From contig OX457060.1 of the NCBI GenBank assembly GCA_949752795.1, positions 1,468,501-1,532,500 on the forward strand: a DNA stretch of 64,000 bases, read 5' to 3'. Of this stretch, positions 10,480-22,239 are shown piece by piece; within the stretch, counting starts at the first letter, position 1; each line of letters opens with the position of its first letter. Both the position numbers and the translations under genes were made by a program. Source of the stretch: Hyperoodon ampullatus. Lineage: Eukaryota > Chordata > Mammalia > Artiodactyla > Ziphiidae. The notes beneath the pieces were generated by a model. The model did no database searches and was not told the DNA's origin. It saw nothing but the letters and a program-made list of their open reading frames with translations.

Positions 10480-12640
10480 CTTCTGGGGTGTCTGGACAGA
10501 AACCCAGGGCCCACTCCTCGCCCTCTTCTGCACCCCCCAGGCCTACTCTGTCCACCCGCCCCTCCCACCGTCCTGTGTGTCTCGGCCCAGGCTTGGCCCG
10601 GGCCCCTCACTCACGTCCCACGCAGCCCTGACGGCGGCTCGGTGACGCTCCTCCCTCCCCTGCCCCGCCCTTCCCCTCCCAGCGCTGCATCCAAGTCCGC
10701 GGGCCCTGCTGCAGCTGCCATCCCTGCCCTGGCCGGGGCCCGCAGGCCTGTCTCCTGCAAACTCTGGGGTCTCTGATCCCATCGGTGCCCACCGTAGGAA
10801 CCACAGTAGCTCTCCATTCCCCGCCCCGTAAGCCCGAGCCCCGCTGAGTTCCGAGGGCCTCCACAGCCTCATCAACTAGGCCCGCTTACCCGCTGGGACA
10901 GCAGGCACAGACCCTGGAACCCACAGTACTGTTAGAGGCCCAGAAAAATGGCTTGTTTTGTTTTAACTTTTTAAATTTTAATTTCTTTTAAAATCAAAAG
11001 AAAAAATGAATAATAATGATATATAATAATGAATCCAGCCTGTATTGTCTTCATCTTTATAACAATACAGTTATAAAATATAATTTACATATATTATATA
11101 TATTTGTGCATATATATATATATATATAGCTTTTTAATGAAGGAAGGAGCAAAGTGCCCTGGAAGGCAGAAGTGCCTAAGGCCGTGAAAGTCAAAAGGCA
11201 GCTCGGCCAGTAGCCCCTCCACAGGCCCACTAGGACCCTCCGCTCCAAAAAGGCAGCGCCCGCCCCGGCACCGCCCCCCACGCATGCGCAGCACTGGATC
11301 AGTGCACCTGGGGCTCCCACCAAGGCTTCTCCTTCAGCATAGTAACCCTCCCTCCCACGCGGTGGCACCAGGTCCTCCCTGCCCTTTCCCACTCAGCTCC
11401 CACCCTCTCCTCCAGGAAGCCTTCCACACCCACTAGAACAGCCACCGATCCCCGCCTTGTCTGAAGCGCCACGCCCCCAAGGACCAGAACACTCTTGACG
11501 AGCCTCACGCATTAACGTAGGCTGGGAGAATGGGAGGGTGCGCAGGGAGGAGCCTGGACGATGACAGCAGTGTTGGTTACGACGTGAGCCTCAGCCCCAC
11601 GTCAGCGCTCCAGCCGCAGACCATGCTCCCCCCCCGGGGGGCGGCGGCCACGTGAGGCCCACCCCTCACCTCTACCCGCCCACCGGCCAGGATCTGTGCT
11701 TGCAGAGCTGCAGCCTGGCCACCCCACAACCGGACATTGCCCTCAGAGCTGGGTGCCCAGCACAGTACGATGTGCACACACACCCTGGCAGACGGGACGG
11801 AGGCTGCGCCGTGCACCCCGTAGGCCAAGGGCCCAGCTGCCTTGATCGGTGCCCTTGCAGCATGCCATGTGGCTCCTCTGAATCTCCTGCCTCTTGCTGA
11901 CCAAGTGCTCCATGCTGTGGCCACAAAAGCCATCTCCCCTGGACCCTGCGCGCCGACCCATCCACTGTTGTCTGACCGGCTGCACCTCCTCTTCAAGGTG
12001 GAGCCCCGGGCACCTCCCCACCTATCAGAGGGAACCCTGTCTCCTGGTATCTCTTGGCTGCTGTGGGCGCTGTGTGGGCTCACTCATCTCCTCACAGTGA
12101 CCCCCTGACAGAAAGATGCTCGGTGCGATCAGCAACCTACCCCCAAGTCCCCATCCCTTTCCTCTTCCCTGGCCCCGGCAGCGCAGGGGACCAGGGAGCA
12201 GCGCCCATGCGTGTGAGGCTGGACGCCCAAGGAGCACATTCTGGCCTGACCCATCCCCAGGTCGTTCTTCCTCAGTGGCCCACTTCAGGCCCACCAGTTG
12301 TGGATACACTTTAGGTGAGGGGCTTGGCTGCCCAAGCCCGGCAGCCTCCAGACCACCTTCCTGAGTCTGGTTGGACGAGCATTAGCAGAACTCGCTGCCC
12401 CGGAAAGAGAGACTTCAAAGCGTCCAGCCCCACGCGGACGACCCCTCACACTTCATGGTCATCACAAACGCCCCCTCCCCGAGCACCTGGGATGTGCTGC
12501 TGTGGGACCCAGCGGGACCTCGGCTCCCCTGGAAGGCCACCCGTGCTACAGGATGAATTGTTGGGATGGGGCAGGCGCTGGTTTGGGGGCTGCTGAGCAG
12601 CCAGATGGGCAGCTCCATAGCATCCATGACCAGGCCCCAG
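10480..12640. other. GC-rich intronic stretch with (TA)n and a near-NRF1 site
   Basis: This 2.2-kb block has clearly higher GC and CpG than its surroundings, interrupted by an AT-rich island at 10945-11130 that includes a (TA)n run at about 11110-11128. A palindromic CCCCCCGGGGGG lies at 11630-11641 and an E-box CACGTG at 11649-11654. Several overlapping open frames are present on both strands (up to 213 codons), but none resembles a known protein, and GC-rich DNA produces such frames by chance. It could be a weak intronic CpG island or an alternative promoter. Confidence 0.4.
11280..11290. promoter_or_regulatory. NRF1-like site (CGCATGCGCA)
   Basis: ACGCATGCGCA is one base from the NRF1 palindrome YGCGCAYGCGCR. 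It lies in the GC-rich block of intron 2. Confidence 0.3.
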
Positions 12641-12863
12641 TAAACCTATTTACGTTATTAAATCAACTTACAAATGTTACATAAAGAAACATCTGAACAT
12701 TCTGAAAAGCCCTGTAAGAACAAAAAGACTTGCTGCCAGATAGGCTCCTGGGGAAATGGCTTCCCCAGGTCAGATGCTGGGCCAGTAGCACGGGAAGCGC
12801 CAGAGGGGCCTGGAGCCTGGAGGGGTCCCCAATGGGATCTGACTGGGAGGTGCTGGGACACTG

Positions 12864-13179
12864 TGTAGTGGTTCGAAGAGTGTCCTCTTCCCAAATTCTG
12901 TCCACCTGGAATCTCAGAATGTGACCTTATTTGGAAAGAGGGTCTTTGTGGATGTGATTAGTCAAGGGTTTCAAGATGAAAAATCATCCACGATTTAGCA
13001 TGGGCCTTAAATCCAATGACTGGAAGTGGCAGGAGGGATTCTGTCCCAGGCCTTTGGAGAGAGCGTGGCTCTGCTGACTCCAGACTTCTAACCTCCGGAA
13101 CTGTGAGAGAATAAACTTCTGTTGTTTTCAGCCACTTGGTCTGTGGCAATTTGCTATAGCATCCCAGGAAACTAATACA
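12864..13179 (+). mobile_element. MaLR LTR (MLT1 type), internally deleted
   Basis: It begins TGTAGTGG, contains 'tcagaatgtgaccttatttg', 'gagggtctttgtggatgtg' and 'aaatccaatgactgg', then jumps to 'acttctaacctccggaactg' and 'gagagaataaacttctg', and ends 'ggaaactaatacaca'. The boundaries are TG...CA. The middle of the consensus is missing, so it is a deleted solo LTR. Confidence 0.8.
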
Positions 13180-13439
13180 CACCTACCGGGGAGAGAGGAA
13201 AGCCCCCAGATCACTGAGGGGCTAACAGCAACTCAGGCAGTCCCTCGGCCTGTGAGGGCACAGTGGACACAGCCATGCTGTCCCCTTCCCGGAGGCACTG
13301 GAGGACCCAGGGAGTGCTCCAGTGCAGTCCTCCAGAGACACTCCCAGGAGCAGCTAGGTAAGCCCCAGCGGGCCAGGACCCACTAGGCTGCTTTCCTAAC
13401 TTGTGCTGTGGTGGGAGGTCCAGGGACAGGCCGGGGGCT

Positions 13440-13562
13440 CCAGCCTTGATTATCAGTTCATCTCAGTCACCTCTGAGACTTAAAAATGCTAATGCCTGAC
13501 CCAGCCTGTGCATCTCCAGTCATCCCCCCAGTAGGTAATGCTAATGTGCAGCCAAGATGGGG
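13440..13562 (+). repeat. MER5-type hAT MITE fragment
   Basis: 'gagacttaaaaatgctaatg' followed by 'taatgctaatgtgcagcc' matches the family motif. The copy is degenerate. Confidence 0.5.
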
Positions 13563-13564
13563 GA

Positions 13565-16500
13565 CCCATGAGAAGCCCCAGGAAGAGGGCTGCTCCCAGA
13601 CTCTCCTCTCTCACCCACAGCCACCACCTGGGGGCCTGAAGCCTCCCATTCTGGTTCTATTGCAGGTTTCAAACAGGTGGACCAAGGGCCGGGCCCACAG
13701 GGGGGTTTCACTGGCCACTGGGAGAAGAAAGGGGGCCTGGCCCACAGAGGGGGCCACGTCTCATCACGGCGCAGGTACCAGGGGTGTCTTCTTAGTCCAT
13801 TTTGAAAGACATTTTTTAGTTGGGATTTTATACAAGAGAATTGTTGCAGACGTGAATCTCACCAGGCTGTAAGTCTTGACTTTTTGCTTCTTTAAGTGAG
13901 TGGATTTAGATGGGGTGACAGGTGGGTGGTGAGAGGCTGGGGAATGCACATGTCAAGAGGAGAACAAGGTACACGTGTGTGCAGGGGAGATGCCAGGCAG
14001 GAGGCGGCAGGAGACCCGCTCTCCCAAGGCCGCAGGTCAACAAGGCGGCATCTCCCCTGGGCCTGCCAGGCGGACAGGACCCCGGAGAGGTCTGGCGGGG
14101 AACCGCGCTCTGCGTGCCCAGGTCCTCATGCCAGCTCCTCGGGGCCTCGGGCATGTTCAGCCCCAGACAGAGGGAGGACTCGCTGCCACCCAGGATGAGG
14201 TTGAACACCCTCTACCCTCCCTGCCCGGCTCCGGGCGGGGCCAGGTTCTGTGTCCAGGTCATTTTCTCCTACTTCTCTGCAGAGTAAGCACTTGACAAAC
14301 ATCCCTTGTCCGAATAAGTGAATAGGGGAGGGGGCGGGAGACAGAGGCAGAGACACACATAAGGATGGGAGGGGTGGGGAGGTGGAGCCGTGCTGGGAAC
14401 CTTCTGGGCACCTCAGCTAATCAAGGCGGGGGCGGGGGCAGGGGCGCTCTGCTGGGCTGTGCTGGTTGGTTCACAGGGTATTTGTGGGCAGTGCTGGGGA
14501 GTGGTCAGTGTGGAGGGGGCACAACTGGGAACATCCCCCGGGGCCCTCGGGCATCTTGTCTACTTCCCAAGTGCCTCTGCCACCATGTTAAGAAAAAGTA
14601 ACATTTCCCCCTCTCCATCTCCAGAGAATTCATGAAAATGGGCCTGTGTGCGCACACAACTGAAGCCCCAGCCTCCCAGCCTAACTACCATCTTAGAGGG
14701 TATTGGGAGAGAAATTCCACCTGCAGCCAAAAAAAAAAGTCAGAAAAGCCTGCAGTGGGGAGGGACTTGGGCTTTCTTCACTTTTTGCCAGGACACTGGA
14801 CATCGACCCTGGGCCACTGTGCCCGCTCAGTCAGATGGAGCCTAAAAACCAAGGCAGACAGGGCCTCTTGAAGCCACTGTGGTGGATTCTGACACCAGCT
14901 GACACCAGCTGTGGGCAGGCCCTGTTCTGGACCCACGAATGCAGAGGTGGATCCGAGGGGTCCTGGCCTCAGCCAAGCTGAGAGCCCATCCAGCAGCCAG
15001 AGCAGTAGGAGTTCCTGTAGGGCTGGGAGGCCAAAGGAGCCCTGAGGCCAGTGTGCTAGGGAAGATGGAGCCGTGGAGGCGTGCAGAGCATGAGGAGGGT
15101 CCTGACCACAGACAAACGTGTGCTCTGAGCCTTGATGAGTCAGAGGAATTTTTCGCAGCAGAGGAGGGAAGAGGGAAGGGCATTCCAGCAGAGGTGACAC
15201 CATGCGCCAAGGCATGGAAGTGGGACAGCGTCACTGACTGGGGAGCAGCAGGGAGGGAGGCCCGCTGGACCATGGGATATGGGACAAGCAGTGGGCCGTA
15301 GGAGGTGACACTGGAGACTCAAACGACATGGGGAGGAGTTGAGGCTTTGATCCACACCAGTGAAGACCACTGCAAAGGCTCTGAGGCCATCTCTATGGCC
15401 CACCACTGCCAAGAACAGCAGGCAGCCAAGAGCATCACTTATTATCAATGGGACATCAACAAGAAGTATTATAAGTAACTTAATATTTGAAAAATCAAAT
15501 AATCAAAACAATATCTGTGAGATCATTCATTGACACACACACATGCACATGAACACACACACAAATATGCAAATACCAAGTCAGACTTAAGAACTGAAGT
15601 TAGAGCTGTGATTCGGATGCAAAGCGATGCAGTAGGACTCCCCTTACAGTGAGGAGAGGGCTCTGCAAGCCTGCTGTGGTACAGAGCCTGGCCTGTACCA
15701 AGCAAGACAAAGTGTGGCTGAGATAATCATCCCGGAGCAGATGTCCAAGGCTGTGTACATCACTCGGGGCCCCATGTCCTTACCCTTCAGTCAATTCTTA
15801 CCAAGTCCACTAGTTATCTGGTATTTCAGATGACAGCAGAGGAAAAGTAGGGATTTAGAGGGAGGCAGAGAAAGGGGCTGTGTACGAGGCAAAGGTGCTG
15901 ACTGGTCCAGAGCGAGACAGGCAGACTAAAGAGTAGACACAGAACTGTAACCCGCAGTGGGCTGTGCTCTGCATGCTCTGTAGGTCCCGGGAGGTGGGAG
16001 ACCACTTAGCACAGCAGTCCCCAGTGTGTTCTATAAATATTTATCCTTTGAGGACTCGATGACAAAAGAATTCCATGGCCAAATACATCTGGGAGATCCT
16101 GCACACTACATCTCTCTTTCAGCAAATCAAAACCACACTGATGTAGTAAAAGGCCCTGAGAAGTCCTGCAGTAGAAAAGTAGATTTACTTTCGTTCCCCA
16201 GTGTTCCCTAAGACCCGAACCCTTCTCCCTGCCTTTTTTTCCCTCAGATAACACCTACTAACATTCCTTGGGACTACTATCTCACAGAACCCACTGGCTT
16301 AGAAAATTGAATTATTATTTGTGTCTGTCTTAAGGAAGAAATCAATATATTTTTTCTTAAAAATAGTTGAAATGATTAAGTTTGGTGCCTTGTGATAACA
16401 GCTTTAGTTGCAGGGGAAATTCACTTCATTTGCTCATCAGCGGTGACAGGAAAGTGAAATGGTACTGACCTTCAAGAGCTCAGCCTTAGGCTACGTGGAG

Positions 16501-16620
16501 CCTCTGGTTGATTCCAGACCACCCTTGAGAGCCAGGAGCACACAGGTCACTCTATCCAGCCTCCTGCCCATGTAGAGCAGTGCAGGCCCATCACACCAGC
16601 CTCTCCAGGGAAGGAAGTGC
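13565..16620. other. Single-copy intronic DNA
   Basis: No gene recognised. It holds a 10-bp tandem (gacaccagct twice near 14890-14910), a G-run cluster at 14425-14444 that could form a quadruplex, a possible MIR/L2 scrap at 15125-15220, and a short CA-rich patch at 15534-15562. Confidence 0.5.
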
Positions 16621-16628
16621 CCCAGCAA

Positions 16629-16630
<2 letters not shown>

Positions 16631-16663
<33 letters not shown>

Positions 16664-16688
16664 CGTGTGTGTGGGTGTGTGTGTGTAC
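16631..16688 (+). repeat. (GT)n microsatellite
   Basis: An almost uninterrupted GT run of about 30 bp is followed by interrupted GT/GG units. It lies about 450 bp from the exon 2 donor, inside intron 2. Confidence 0.95.
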
Positions 16689-17119
16689 GCACTCACGAAG
16701 GTCCAGCACACAGCCACGCTGGAGGAGCAAGTTCTCCTACTGATCTTTCACGTCCCTCATTTTGCTTCTTGCCCATCCTCCTCCACGTGGTGATGCCCCC
16801 AAGAAACCAAACACTGTCATGGTTTAGACCTGCCATGGGGGGCAACAGAACACAGACTGAAAGGTGTCCTTTCTCTACTGGAAACATTTCCCTTATTGAG
16901 GTTTGGATCTTCCGAAGGGCCCAGGGTCTTTACCGGGCTGGGACCAGTGTGCAGATGGGAAGCTCCTCCAAGGCAAGATGGATGCCCTAGGTCCCAGCAA
17001 TGCCCCACTCTCATCCTAGCATCAGCAACCCTGGGAGGGAGGCTGGCATGGTGTCCAGGTGGCTGTCAAGGCTGCAAACACCGCGGGCCTTGGTGGGGGG
17101 CAGGGACCCAGGAACTCAC

Positions 17120-17178
17120 CTGGTACGTGTTGTCGAAGCTGTCATACATGAACCGCGTGATCAGAGAAGTCTTCCCGA
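17120..17178 (-). CDS. RAB6B: RAB6B coding exon 2 (P-loop GKTS and switch I start)
   Basis: On the minus strand an acceptor TTTTACAG precedes 59 nt that complete the Val codon and encode GKTSLITRFMYDSFDNTYQ, ending at a CAG|GTGAGT donor (17120/17119). Together with exon 1 this makes GEQSVGKTS, the GxxxxGK(S/T) phosphate-binding G1 box. FMYDSFDNTYQ leads into the switch I effector region, whose next residues should start exon 3. The exon ends in phase 0 after codon 43. A plausible branch point (CTAAAC, 17203-17208) sits about 25 nt before the acceptor. No frameshift or stop is seen. Exons 3 onward (the rest of switch I, WDTAGQ, NKxD, SAK boxes and the CSC prenylation tail) were searched for by eye in 1-17119 and not found, so they should lie beyond the left edge. 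Confidence 0.95.
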
Positions 17179-17202
17179 CTGTAAAACAACAAGAAGAGAG
17201 GG

Positions 17203-17208
17203 GTTTAG
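17203..17208 (-). promoter_or_regulatory. RAB6B: Candidate branch point for RAB6B intron 1
   Basis: On the minus strand CTAAAC fits the mammalian branch-site pattern yUnAy. It is about 25 nt upstream of the AG at the exon 2 acceptor and is followed by a pyrimidine-rich run ending in TTTTACAG. Confidence 0.5.
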
Positions 17209-17209
17209 C

Positions 17210-19540
17210 CGTGATCCGAGCTAGGCTCCTCTGAACACATTTCACGTGACAAAAACAGATAAAGAAACAAAAAAGCCCAGAGGAAAAGATGAGATGCGGA
17301 AACAGAAGTGGGCGGTGGGACCCCCAGAGAGGGACCTTGAGGAGAGGCGGCCGAGTGTACACTGGGTGGGCTGCAGGGGCGTTCCCGCCAGGCTCCAAGG
17401 AGGAGGCCTCCCCTGCCCTGTGAACTCTTACCACCCAAATCCAGGTCTTCCTTGACCCATAAGAGCCCAACTGATGCAAGAGCCATACATGAAGAATCAG
17501 AGCAAGTGTGTGCATTACAAGATGCTCCTGTCACACGGGCCCACGCTCACCTGGAAATACTGCCTTGCCCTTGGTCACAGGCTGGGATGGAGACATGCTC
17601 CTTTATTTCAGCCTGGGCACTGATGAGGAAGGTGGCTTTCCAAGGAACCAGGGGGCAGGGGAAGTAAATGATTCCCCAGTGTCTCTCTTGGGCAGGACTA
17701 TTTTTCATAACGTGTGCCTGACTGTCCAGCTCCTCGCAGGATGTTTAGCATCCCCGGACCTTGCTGGGTAAATGCCTTCAGGATCCCCCGTCACTGTGAC
17801 AAGCCTGAACTCCCCTGCACATTTGCAAATGCCCTCTAAGGGGCAGTAACATCTCCAGCGGAGACCCACTGGTATGGCTAACCTGGGAATCCCATAAATG
17901 CTGCTAATTTCCCAAATTGCAGGGTTTGGCTTCCGACCTAACCCTGTGCAGGTCCCCTGAGGCCTGGCTGTGGCGGAAATGCCGCTGCAGCATTTGTGAG
18001 CATCTGGGTGGGAAGGACGGGCGAGAGGAATATTTGTTAGGTCAGGCCCAGCAGGGGGTGCTACTCCGTCCCCCCGAGTCTCTGCCATGGCCCTGGGAGG
18101 CTCAGAGGGGGACCGGACCAGCTGAGCTTGGCTCAGAGCCCTCTGTGCTCCGGGCTGCTGAAGACAGATAACTCTGGCGGGGAACGCAAGAGAGCCAGCG
18201 CCCAAGAGCTCTCATTCCACCTCTCCCCGATTCTCGGACGGGATGTCCACAGGCTGGGCCTGGAAGGGTGGCTGCTCACTGCCTGGACGGAGCAGGGGAA
18301 CCCAGTGGGGTTCCTCTGGGGAAGGTCCTTTTCCAGCTCGGAAGCCTCACCAGGTGAGTGCGGTCCTCTCCCAACAGCCAGCACTTGTAAGGGAAGCGCA
18401 ACTGTCTTCCGCGGGAGAAGACACACTGCTCGGTTCCAGGCCCTCCCAGACCTCTCCCTTCGTGTCACTTCATTGGGCTGTTCCTGATTTGTATCTTACA
18501 GAGTAAAACTGTAATTGTTAAGTAGAGTGCTTTCCTGAGTTCTGTGAGTTATTCGGGTGAATTATGGAACCTGAGGAGGGTCGTGGGCACCCCCAGATTT
18601 GCAGCCAGCTGGTCAGAAGTGTGGATGCTCCTGGGGACCCCACTCACAGCTTGTGTCTGAGGTGGGTGGCAACCTAGTTGGGGACTGTGCCCTTAAACCT
18701 GGGCAGTCTGACACCAGCTCACAGTGGGTAGCGCCAGGACTGAATTGCAGTACACCCGCTGGTGTCAGAATAGCCTCGTTTCTCTTCTCAGTATCTCTGG
18801 GGTGAGCGGTAATACACCCAGGATCTCTTGTAAATTTACCTGGAAACAACTGCCCTTTGAGCGTCTAATAAAAATTAAATCTGTCACGTACTCTCCAGTT
18901 GCTTTAAATCTCCACTTAAACTCACACGAAGGTGAGAAGTGGGGGCTTCCCACACCTGGAGGATCGGCTCTGAGGCCACAGAAAGGCCTGGCTGGGAACG
19001 GCTTAGGGGACCGACCACAGAGTGAAAAGCGGAGCAACCCGAGCCAGCAGGAGGAGAATGAAATCAGGGAGCGCACGGCGTCCTCCTTTTCCAAGAGACA
19101 ATGGAAAGTTCCTTCCTCCTCGGGAAGAGCGGTGCTGCAGGGCCCGCTGCAAGCTCCCCTCTGTGGTGGCACACAGCACCTCACACCTTGGCGAAAGGGA
19201 CACGTCCTCTTCTCCCGCGGGCTCTCCCCTGGGGCAGCTGAGCAGGCCGGGAGGAGAGACAGCGGAATCCCCAAAAGCCACTAAAGGAACAGGGGGTCCA
19301 CGGAGGAGCTGAGACATCAGAAAGCCCTGCAAGGCTTCTCTGCAAAGTTCCCCTTCTCGAGGCGCCAGCCACTGCCAGTGGCTTCACAGTGGCTTGCAGG
19401 GCGACCGCTAGGTGGGAGGAGAAAATGCCAAAGAAACAAGTAGTGTCCTGGGACTGTGCAGGAGGAACTGTTAGGTGTGGGGTCCTGGCCAGTGCCAGTG
19501 TTTTCTGAGCTTTCTCACAGTCACCGTAACAGGCAACACC
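17210..19540. other. Single-copy intron 1 DNA next to exon 2
   Basis: No gene, RNA gene or clear repeat was recognised. Base composition is moderate to GC-rich. Open frames of up to 186 codons on both strands show no recognisable protein. Confidence 0.5.
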
Positions 19541-19544
19541 TGAA

Positions 19545-19820
19545 CCCTGTATTTACGGAGCGCGTCAGACACACCCCAAGGCTGTGCCAGGCACAGATTT
19601 ACACAACAGCAGTAAACAGAGGAGACGGGACACCCGCCTACCTGAAGCTTGCAGGACTTCTGTGTTTGCAGCAACGCTGTACTAAGCCTTTAAGACCACC
19701 CTGGTTGGTCCCCAACCCTGAAGCTGGTACTCATGCACCCCCATTTTATACAAGGGGAAACGAGCTGACAGCTCCTTGCCTAGGGCCAGAGCCGAGCAGG
19801 GCCAGGATAAGGTGGTCGGA
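19545..19820 (-). repeat. MIR SINE, interrupted
   Basis: 'gctgtgccaggcacagattt' and, after an interruption, 'cccattttatacaaggggaa' plus 'gagcagggccaggataagg' are the parts of an antisense MIR in order. Confidence 0.55.
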
Positions 19821-20613
19821 CCAGGGACTGAGCTCCTATCCCTGACGCTCCTCAGCGTCTCTGGGTCATGCTGGGTTTCAGGATTCTGCTGGCTCATTAT
19901 TGCCACCACTGTAGATGTCACGGAGCTCCGGGAATAGCCTTGCCAAGTCAAGGCACCTTTTTCTTGGGATGGGCTGGAGGCAGGGCCTCTTCCTACTCAG
20001 GCAGTGCTTGACCCAACCTGCAAGGCCAGAAACTGGGAATTCAGGCACGGGTTGGGCAAACGGAGGGCTCAGCAAAGCAAGGATGGATGGGTTAGGACAC
20101 CTGGGGCCCCGCACCCCAACTGAGGCCTGGACTGAATGACAGCCTCGTTATCAAAAGGGGATGATTTCTTCCCACTCTTCTAGGTGGTTTTTCTCATTTC
20201 TCAGAGCAGAAGCCCTCCTCTTCCCTGCCTCAGAGCTTCCCCAAGACCACCCATATTCTTTCCATGGATGCCAGGACAACATGGCTCAGACCCTGTCTGA
20301 ACTTGTCAGCTTGGCCTCCCTGCTTAGACGTCTCTAACTGCTCGTCCTCCCCGCGGCCTCAGTGTGCACCCTTCACTGCAGGCAGTGTGCAACAACACCA
20401 TGGCTGGTGTGTCCTGCCCCGGCCCCAACTTGAGCCAGGCCTCCACCCTGACCCATGGCCCCGGGGCTCCAGGGTGGGGCTCACCAGCCTGCAGGGGACC
20501 AACCAGCCCTCAGAGCAGAGACCAGGCAACACTATGCAGCACCAACAGCAGGAAAGGTGCCTCCATGCTTTGTCCCTAGGGCCCTGAGGCAGAGTTTTAC
20601 AAAGGAGCCCCTC

Positions 20614-20803
20614 GGGCTTCCCTGGTGGCGCAGTGGTTGAGAGCCCGCCTGCCGATGCAGGGGACGCGGGTTCGTGCCCCGGTCCGGGAGGATCCCACAT
20701 GCCGCGGAGCAGCTAGACCCGTGAGCCATGGCCGCTGAGCCTGTGCGTCCGGAGCCTGTGCTCCGCAACGGGAGAGGCCACAACAGTGAGAGGCCCACGT
20801 ACC

Positions 20804-20835
<32 letters not shown>
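20614..20835 (+). mobile_element. CHR-type tRNA-derived SINE (short form)
   Basis: It runs from gggcttccctggtgg through the B-box-like gggttcgtgcccc to 'aggcccacgtaccgc' and a 30-base uninterrupted A tail (20806-20835). The intact tail suggests a young insertion. A clear target-site duplication was not found. Confidence 0.92.
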
Positions 20836-20836
<1 letters not shown>

Positions 20837-21049
20837 CAGGCAATCATTATTGAGCTTTTTTCTCTCTGCTCATGGCTCAGCAATATTCTTATAATCTTCT
20901 GGTGGTTTAATCCCACATGATTAAGCAGGGAGATGTATTTTCTCTCTTTCACCCAAATGAGGGTGAGAAAATTCATTCCTGAGCACTTATTAGGAGCCTC
21001 TAGAAAGAAGGAATGGAAACGCTAACTCTTACTGGGATTCTGCTCAGCG

Positions 21050-21170
21050 CCAGACAAGAAATTCTTAGGTTTCCTCATTAATCCTCATCATGATCCAGTG
21101 AGGTGGTTCTTATCCCCAAGGTCACATGGCTGGGAAGCAGTGGAGCTGCCGTATAAAACCAGATATGACG
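21050..21170 (-). repeat. MIR SINE
   Basis: 'ttaatcctcatcatgatcca' and 'aaggtcacatggctgggaag' match antisense MIR. Confidence 0.55.
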
Positions 21171-21729
21171 CCAAAGACCTCACCTCATGAATGACACTGC
21201 GCTGGTTTATGGGAAGGTCTGACCAGCAGCAAAGCAGGAGATCACAAAAGGCGGGGGCCCAGGGGGCTGGGCATCAGGAAGGCTGCAAGGGCAGCTGCTG
21301 AACTGTGGGAAGGGGGGGTCAGAGGAGACCGGGTACTTCGGGCGGAGGGAACAGCGGGAGCAAATGCACATAGGCAGGAAGATAAAAAGCTTCTGCAAAG
21401 AGAGGGGAGGCAACAAGGTCAAGGTCATTTCCCCTGTCCTTTGTCTCAGGGACAATGGGGCCAGACCAGGTGTGTAAGGAGAGGGGTAAACGACAAACAC
21501 TGTTCAGGGAAGCTACGTGTGGCCACTGAGTTGATTTAAACCAAAATCCATCTCTGGGGCCAGTTGTAGAGGAAGGGGAGGGACGGACAGAGAGAGGCAA
21601 GCCCAGTGGGCCAGGGGCTAGACGGCCAGGCCATGTGGCCACATCAAGGAGCACGATTCTCTCCCAGGGGTGGCAGGAGCTCCTGAAGGGTCTTAAGCAG
21701 AGAGGTGGTGGGAAAGGTGTGGCAGCTCA

Positions 21730-22235
21730 TAATGGCCACGATGGCTCACAAAATATGACCCATACCATGTGCTCTTCTTACAACGTACCACAGACACTCT
21801 ATCCAGAGGTAAATCTGTGGGCCTGTGACCGTGGCAGAAATGGCACCGTGTGTGACTCAAAGGCGAGGTTAGAAAAGGCAGCACAGCTTCGGTCTGGAGG
21901 GCTCCAGCTCCCTCACACTCTGGAAGCTAGCCCTTCAACCCAGCCGCCATGCTGTGAGGAAGCCCAAGGCAGCCTACACGTGGGAGAACCACATGGAGAC
22001 ATCCACGTGCGAGAAACGGAAGCCTCCAGCCAGCAGCCAACAGCCAGAAGACCTGTGGGTGGGCGAGCCTTCAGATGACTCGAGCCCCAGCCTTGGAGCC
22101 ATCAAAATGGAACACAGGCACCCTTTCCCTGCTAGGACCTGCCCAAATTATAGATTCCTGAGCAAAGCAAATATTTTCATCCTCTTGAGCCACCAAGTTT
22201 GGGGTGGTTTGTTATAGAGTACTAGGTAATCACAG
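21730..22235 (+). repeat. Ancient LTR-like repeat (MaLR/ERVL type)
   Basis: The 3' end 'gagccaccaagtttggggtg' followed by 'gtttgttatagagtactagg' is the hallmark end of a common old LTR. The 5' part is too diverged to place. Confidence 0.45.
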
Positions 22236-22239
22236 CAAC

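Larger units (their letters stand above)
1..17119 (-). other. RAB6B: RAB6B intron 2, 5' portion (incomplete)
   Basis: Everything left of the exon 2 donor is inferred to be intron 2, because the next expected exon (starting ATIGIDF) was not found here. It holds an inverted L1 at the left edge, an old ORF1 relic, MIR/L2/MER5/MaLR fragments, one CHR SINE and a GC-rich stretch at 10.5-12.6 kb. The assignment depends on no exon having been missed. Confidence 0.7.

Noticed and set aside
10135..10776. 213-codon open frame on the plus strand
   Set aside because: It lies in GC/CpG-rich intron with overlapping frames on both strands, shows no domain or recognisable protein, and its Pro/Ser/Leu-rich content is typical of chance GC-rich translation.
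11577..12083. 168-codon minus-strand frame in the GC-rich block
   Set aside because: No recognisable domain and several equal-length overlapping frames; treated as chance.
14425..14444. G-quadruplex candidate (G-runs 2-5-5-4)
   Set aside because: Only three runs have three or more Gs; weak evidence without experimental support.
1..17119. Search for RAB6B exon 3 (ATIGIDF...)
   Set aside because: No minus-strand match with flanking splice sites was found by eye, so no exon is annotated; a translated search would be decisive.
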